Assembly: GCA_003175915.1 (NCBI GenBank) | Contig: PSRH01000027.1 | Coordinates: 1-8,558 of the forward strand | DNA: 8,558 bases | Source: Candidatus Melainabacteria bacterium | GTDB lineage: Bacteria > Cyanobacteriota > Vampirovibrionia > Obscuribacterales > Obscuribacteraceae | Direction: 5' to 3' | In this document: positions 7,181 through 8,558 of the stretch, piece by piece | Numbering within the stretch: position 1 is the first letter of the stretch | Layout of the letters: each line of letters starts with the position of its first letter | Translations under genes and position numbers: made by a program | Notes under the pieces: model-generated | Told to the model about the DNA's origin: nothing | What the model saw: the letters and a program-made list of their open reading frames with translations, nothing else | The model's database searches: none

Positions 7181-7197
7181 TGGTTTAGATCGCTTAT

Positions 7198-7228
7198 GAG
7201 CATGGCACATATGTGCTCAGATGTGCTC
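7198..7228. repeat. Palindrome plus direct repeat upstream of the TPR gene
   Basis: GCACATATGTGC (7205-7216) is a perfect 12-base palindrome. ATGTGCTC occurs at 7211-7218 and again at 7221-7228, a 10-base phase close to one helical turn. A partial inverted copy, GAGCAT, sits at 7198-7203. The cluster lies between the putative promoter and the ribosome binding site of the next gene, so a protein-binding operator or leader hairpin is possible. Confidence 0.45.
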
Positions 7229-7251
7229 TTAGATATTCGTAGGGATCGGTC

Positions 7252-8558
7252 ATGAATGAAAAGGAATTCGATCGCTTACTCAAACAAGATATCAATCGGG
7301 AGAAATTGAACACAGAGATTGCTGCGCCAGTGGGAATCGTCCTGGGGGTGGTTTTGGTAATCTGGCCGTTGCTGGCCTGTTTTCATGCCGGTGGACTCGG
7401 CACGGCTGTGGGCGTAGTCTTATTAATTGCTTACGTGCTACCGGTGTACATATCAAAAGCTCAAACGTTCACCAGAGATCACGGGCTTGTCTTTCTATCC
7501 GAATGCATCGGCTTTGCGGGCACCGCTATTGGATGCTTTGGATTGTTTGTCCTTTCCCCGGTGGGGATGGCTTCGCCAATTTTGCTGGGACAGCTCTATG
7601 CAGACCAGGGACGCTGGTCTCTGGCGGACAAATTTTCGAAACTGGTCAAGATGTCGGAGAAGGTAGCCCCCTTCGTCCCCAGCTCGGTGAAGATGTCTAC
7701 TTCGGCCATTGTCATGAAAACCGCATTTCATTCTGGTAGGTATGACGAAGCCGTTAAATTGGCGAGGCAATTAGCCAAGGAGGCGAATGATTTGTATGAA
7801 TCTGAAGACTCTGAACAAAACCGAGAAACACTAATTGTCGTTCAATCTGTGGTTGCCGGATATCTGAAGATCTTGGGATACAACGAGGAAGCAGCTCCGC
7901 TCTGGGCTCGCGTCAAGTCTCTCGATGATTTTGGTACCGGGGGAAGGAACAACTCACTTGCCTACGTCTACGATATTTTGGCTTTTGCGGCCGACTATGT
8001 CGGGGATTGGCAAAGTTGTCTTATATACTCTGATCGGGCGCTGGAAAGAAGCAGCGCGGCGCGCCTGTCCTCTAAAGTGCTGGCCGGCGAAACAGCTGCT
8101 GCTCGCGCTCAAGCGCTTCTAGCTCTGCGCCGATTTGATGAAGCCGAAGCCGAAGCAAAAAAGAGCTATAATGCATGGAGAACTTTTTTGTTCGAAACCG
8201 CATTTCAATTGAGCCCGGTCTATTACGTCATGGGGTGCGTCGAGCTGGAGCGAGGAAATTACGAGACGGCCAGCGGGCACTTGTTTAAAGCTATTTCTAT
8301 ACGACATTTCCGCAATGGCAAAAATCATCCTGAGTTGTCCAAAATGCTCAAAGCCTACGCTCAGTGCCTGAGAAAGCTCGCTCGGGATAATGAAGCTGTC
8401 CAGGTTGAAAATGAACTCAATAGTCTGCCGACGACTGGCTATGCGATCACTATCTCTAGTCCTGCATCGATCGAAACCAAGGTAAGCACAAACGATACCT
8501 CTGCTGCCGCTCCCGGAGCAGCCGAGCAAGCCATAATTGACTCGATTGATTTGAAGAA
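7252..8558 (+). CDS. Membrane-anchored TPR-like repeat protein, 3' partial
   Basis: The frame opens at ATG 7252 and stays open to the window end (435 complete codons, no stop). AGGG at 7241-7244 lies 7 bases before the ATG, a good ribosome binding site. The N-terminus has a charged stretch (1-22) and two or three hydrophobic segments (about 25-46, 48-68, 79-102). From about residue 110 the protein is helical with TPR-like pairs: AFHSGRYDEAVKLARQLA (158-175), YLKILGYNEEAAPLWARV (204-221), ALLALRRFDEAEAEAKKSY (288-306) and GCVELERGNYETASGHLFKA (328-347). The segment GKNHPELSKMLKAYAQCL (356-373) resembles the kinesin-light-chain type of TPR. The tail is Ser/Thr/Ala-rich. TPR repeats bind other proteins, and no enzyme domain is visible. 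I infer an inner-membrane scaffold with a large soluble domain. Topology and partner are unknown. Confidence 0.85.
   Translation, partial: MNEKEFDRLLKQDINREKLNTEIAAPVGIVLGVVLVIWPLLACFHAGGLGTAVGVVLLIAYVLPVYISKAQTFTRDHGLVFLSECIGFAGTAIGCFGLFVLSPVGMASPILLGQLYADQGRWSLADKFSKLVKMSEKVAPFVPSSVKMSTSAIVMKTAFHSGRYDEAVKLARQLAKEANDLYESEDSEQNRETLIVVQSVVAGYLKILGYNEEAAPLWARVKSLDDFGTGGRNNSLAYVYDILAFAADYVGDWQSCLIYSDRALERSSAARLSSKVLAGETAAARAQALLALRRFDEAEAEAKKSYNAWRTFLFETAFQLSPVYYVMGCVELERGNYETASGHLFKAISIRHFRNGKNHPELSKMLKAYAQCLRKLARDNEAVQVENELNSLPTTGYAITISSPASIETKVSTNDTSAAAPGAAEQAIIDSIDLK

Noticed and set aside
8119..8529. 136-codon minus-strand open frame near the right edge
   Set aside because: It is the shadow of the TPR gene on the plus strand, which has a good ribosome binding site and recognisable repeats.
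1..8558. Defence island, phage or mobile element
   Set aside because: No integrase, transposase, nuclease-helicase defence pair, terminal inverted repeats or toxin-antitoxin pair is visible. The helicase is a DinG/YoaA repair type.

Overview
The window (8,558 bases, roughly balanced base composition, bacterial gene density) holds five protein-coding genes. Two of them run off the window edges. I see no tRNA, rRNA, insertion sequence, phage gene or CRISPR array. The large M16 peptidase with a Lys/Ser/Thr-rich insert, the single-pass LysM protein and the membrane-anchored TPR protein suggest a diderm bacterium with a TPR-rich genome. A non-photosynthetic relative of Cyanobacteria (Vampirovibrionia/Obscuribacterales type) is my tentative guess from protein style only. 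No marker gene in the window settles it.

Left part (1-3423, + strand): a fused two-domain M16 zinc metallopeptidase whose N-terminus lies off the left edge. The first half keeps the HxxEH zinc site. The second half has lost it. A low-complexity linker of about 250 residues separates them and carries four tandem 12-residue repeats. A DNA-3-methyladenine glycosylase I gene (tag, 3432-4037, - strand) converges on it with an 8-base gap.

Middle (4038-4554): an intergenic stretch of about 450-520 bases without a convincing ORF. It holds opposed promoter-like boxes, a possible short non-coding transcript ending in a weak hairpin plus T-run, and, nearest the next gene, a good sigma70-type promoter with an inverted repeat exactly at the predicted transcription start.

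Right part (4555-8558, + strand): a LysM membrane protein followed after 8 bases by a DinG/YoaA-type DNA helicase that starts with TTG, so the two probably form an operon. The helicase lacks the first of the four cysteines that normally hold the iron-sulfur cluster. After a 97-base gap containing an extended -10 box, a 12-base perfect palindrome and a direct repeat, a membrane-anchored TPR-like protein begins and runs off the right edge.

Two genes are DNA-repair related (tag and the helicase) and two or three act at the envelope (M16 peptidase, LysM protein, probably the TPR protein). I see no evidence that they form one system, and nothing here amounts to a clearly new defence or mobile system. 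The best leads are the altered iron-sulfur site, the unusual M16 linker and the regulatory palindromes.
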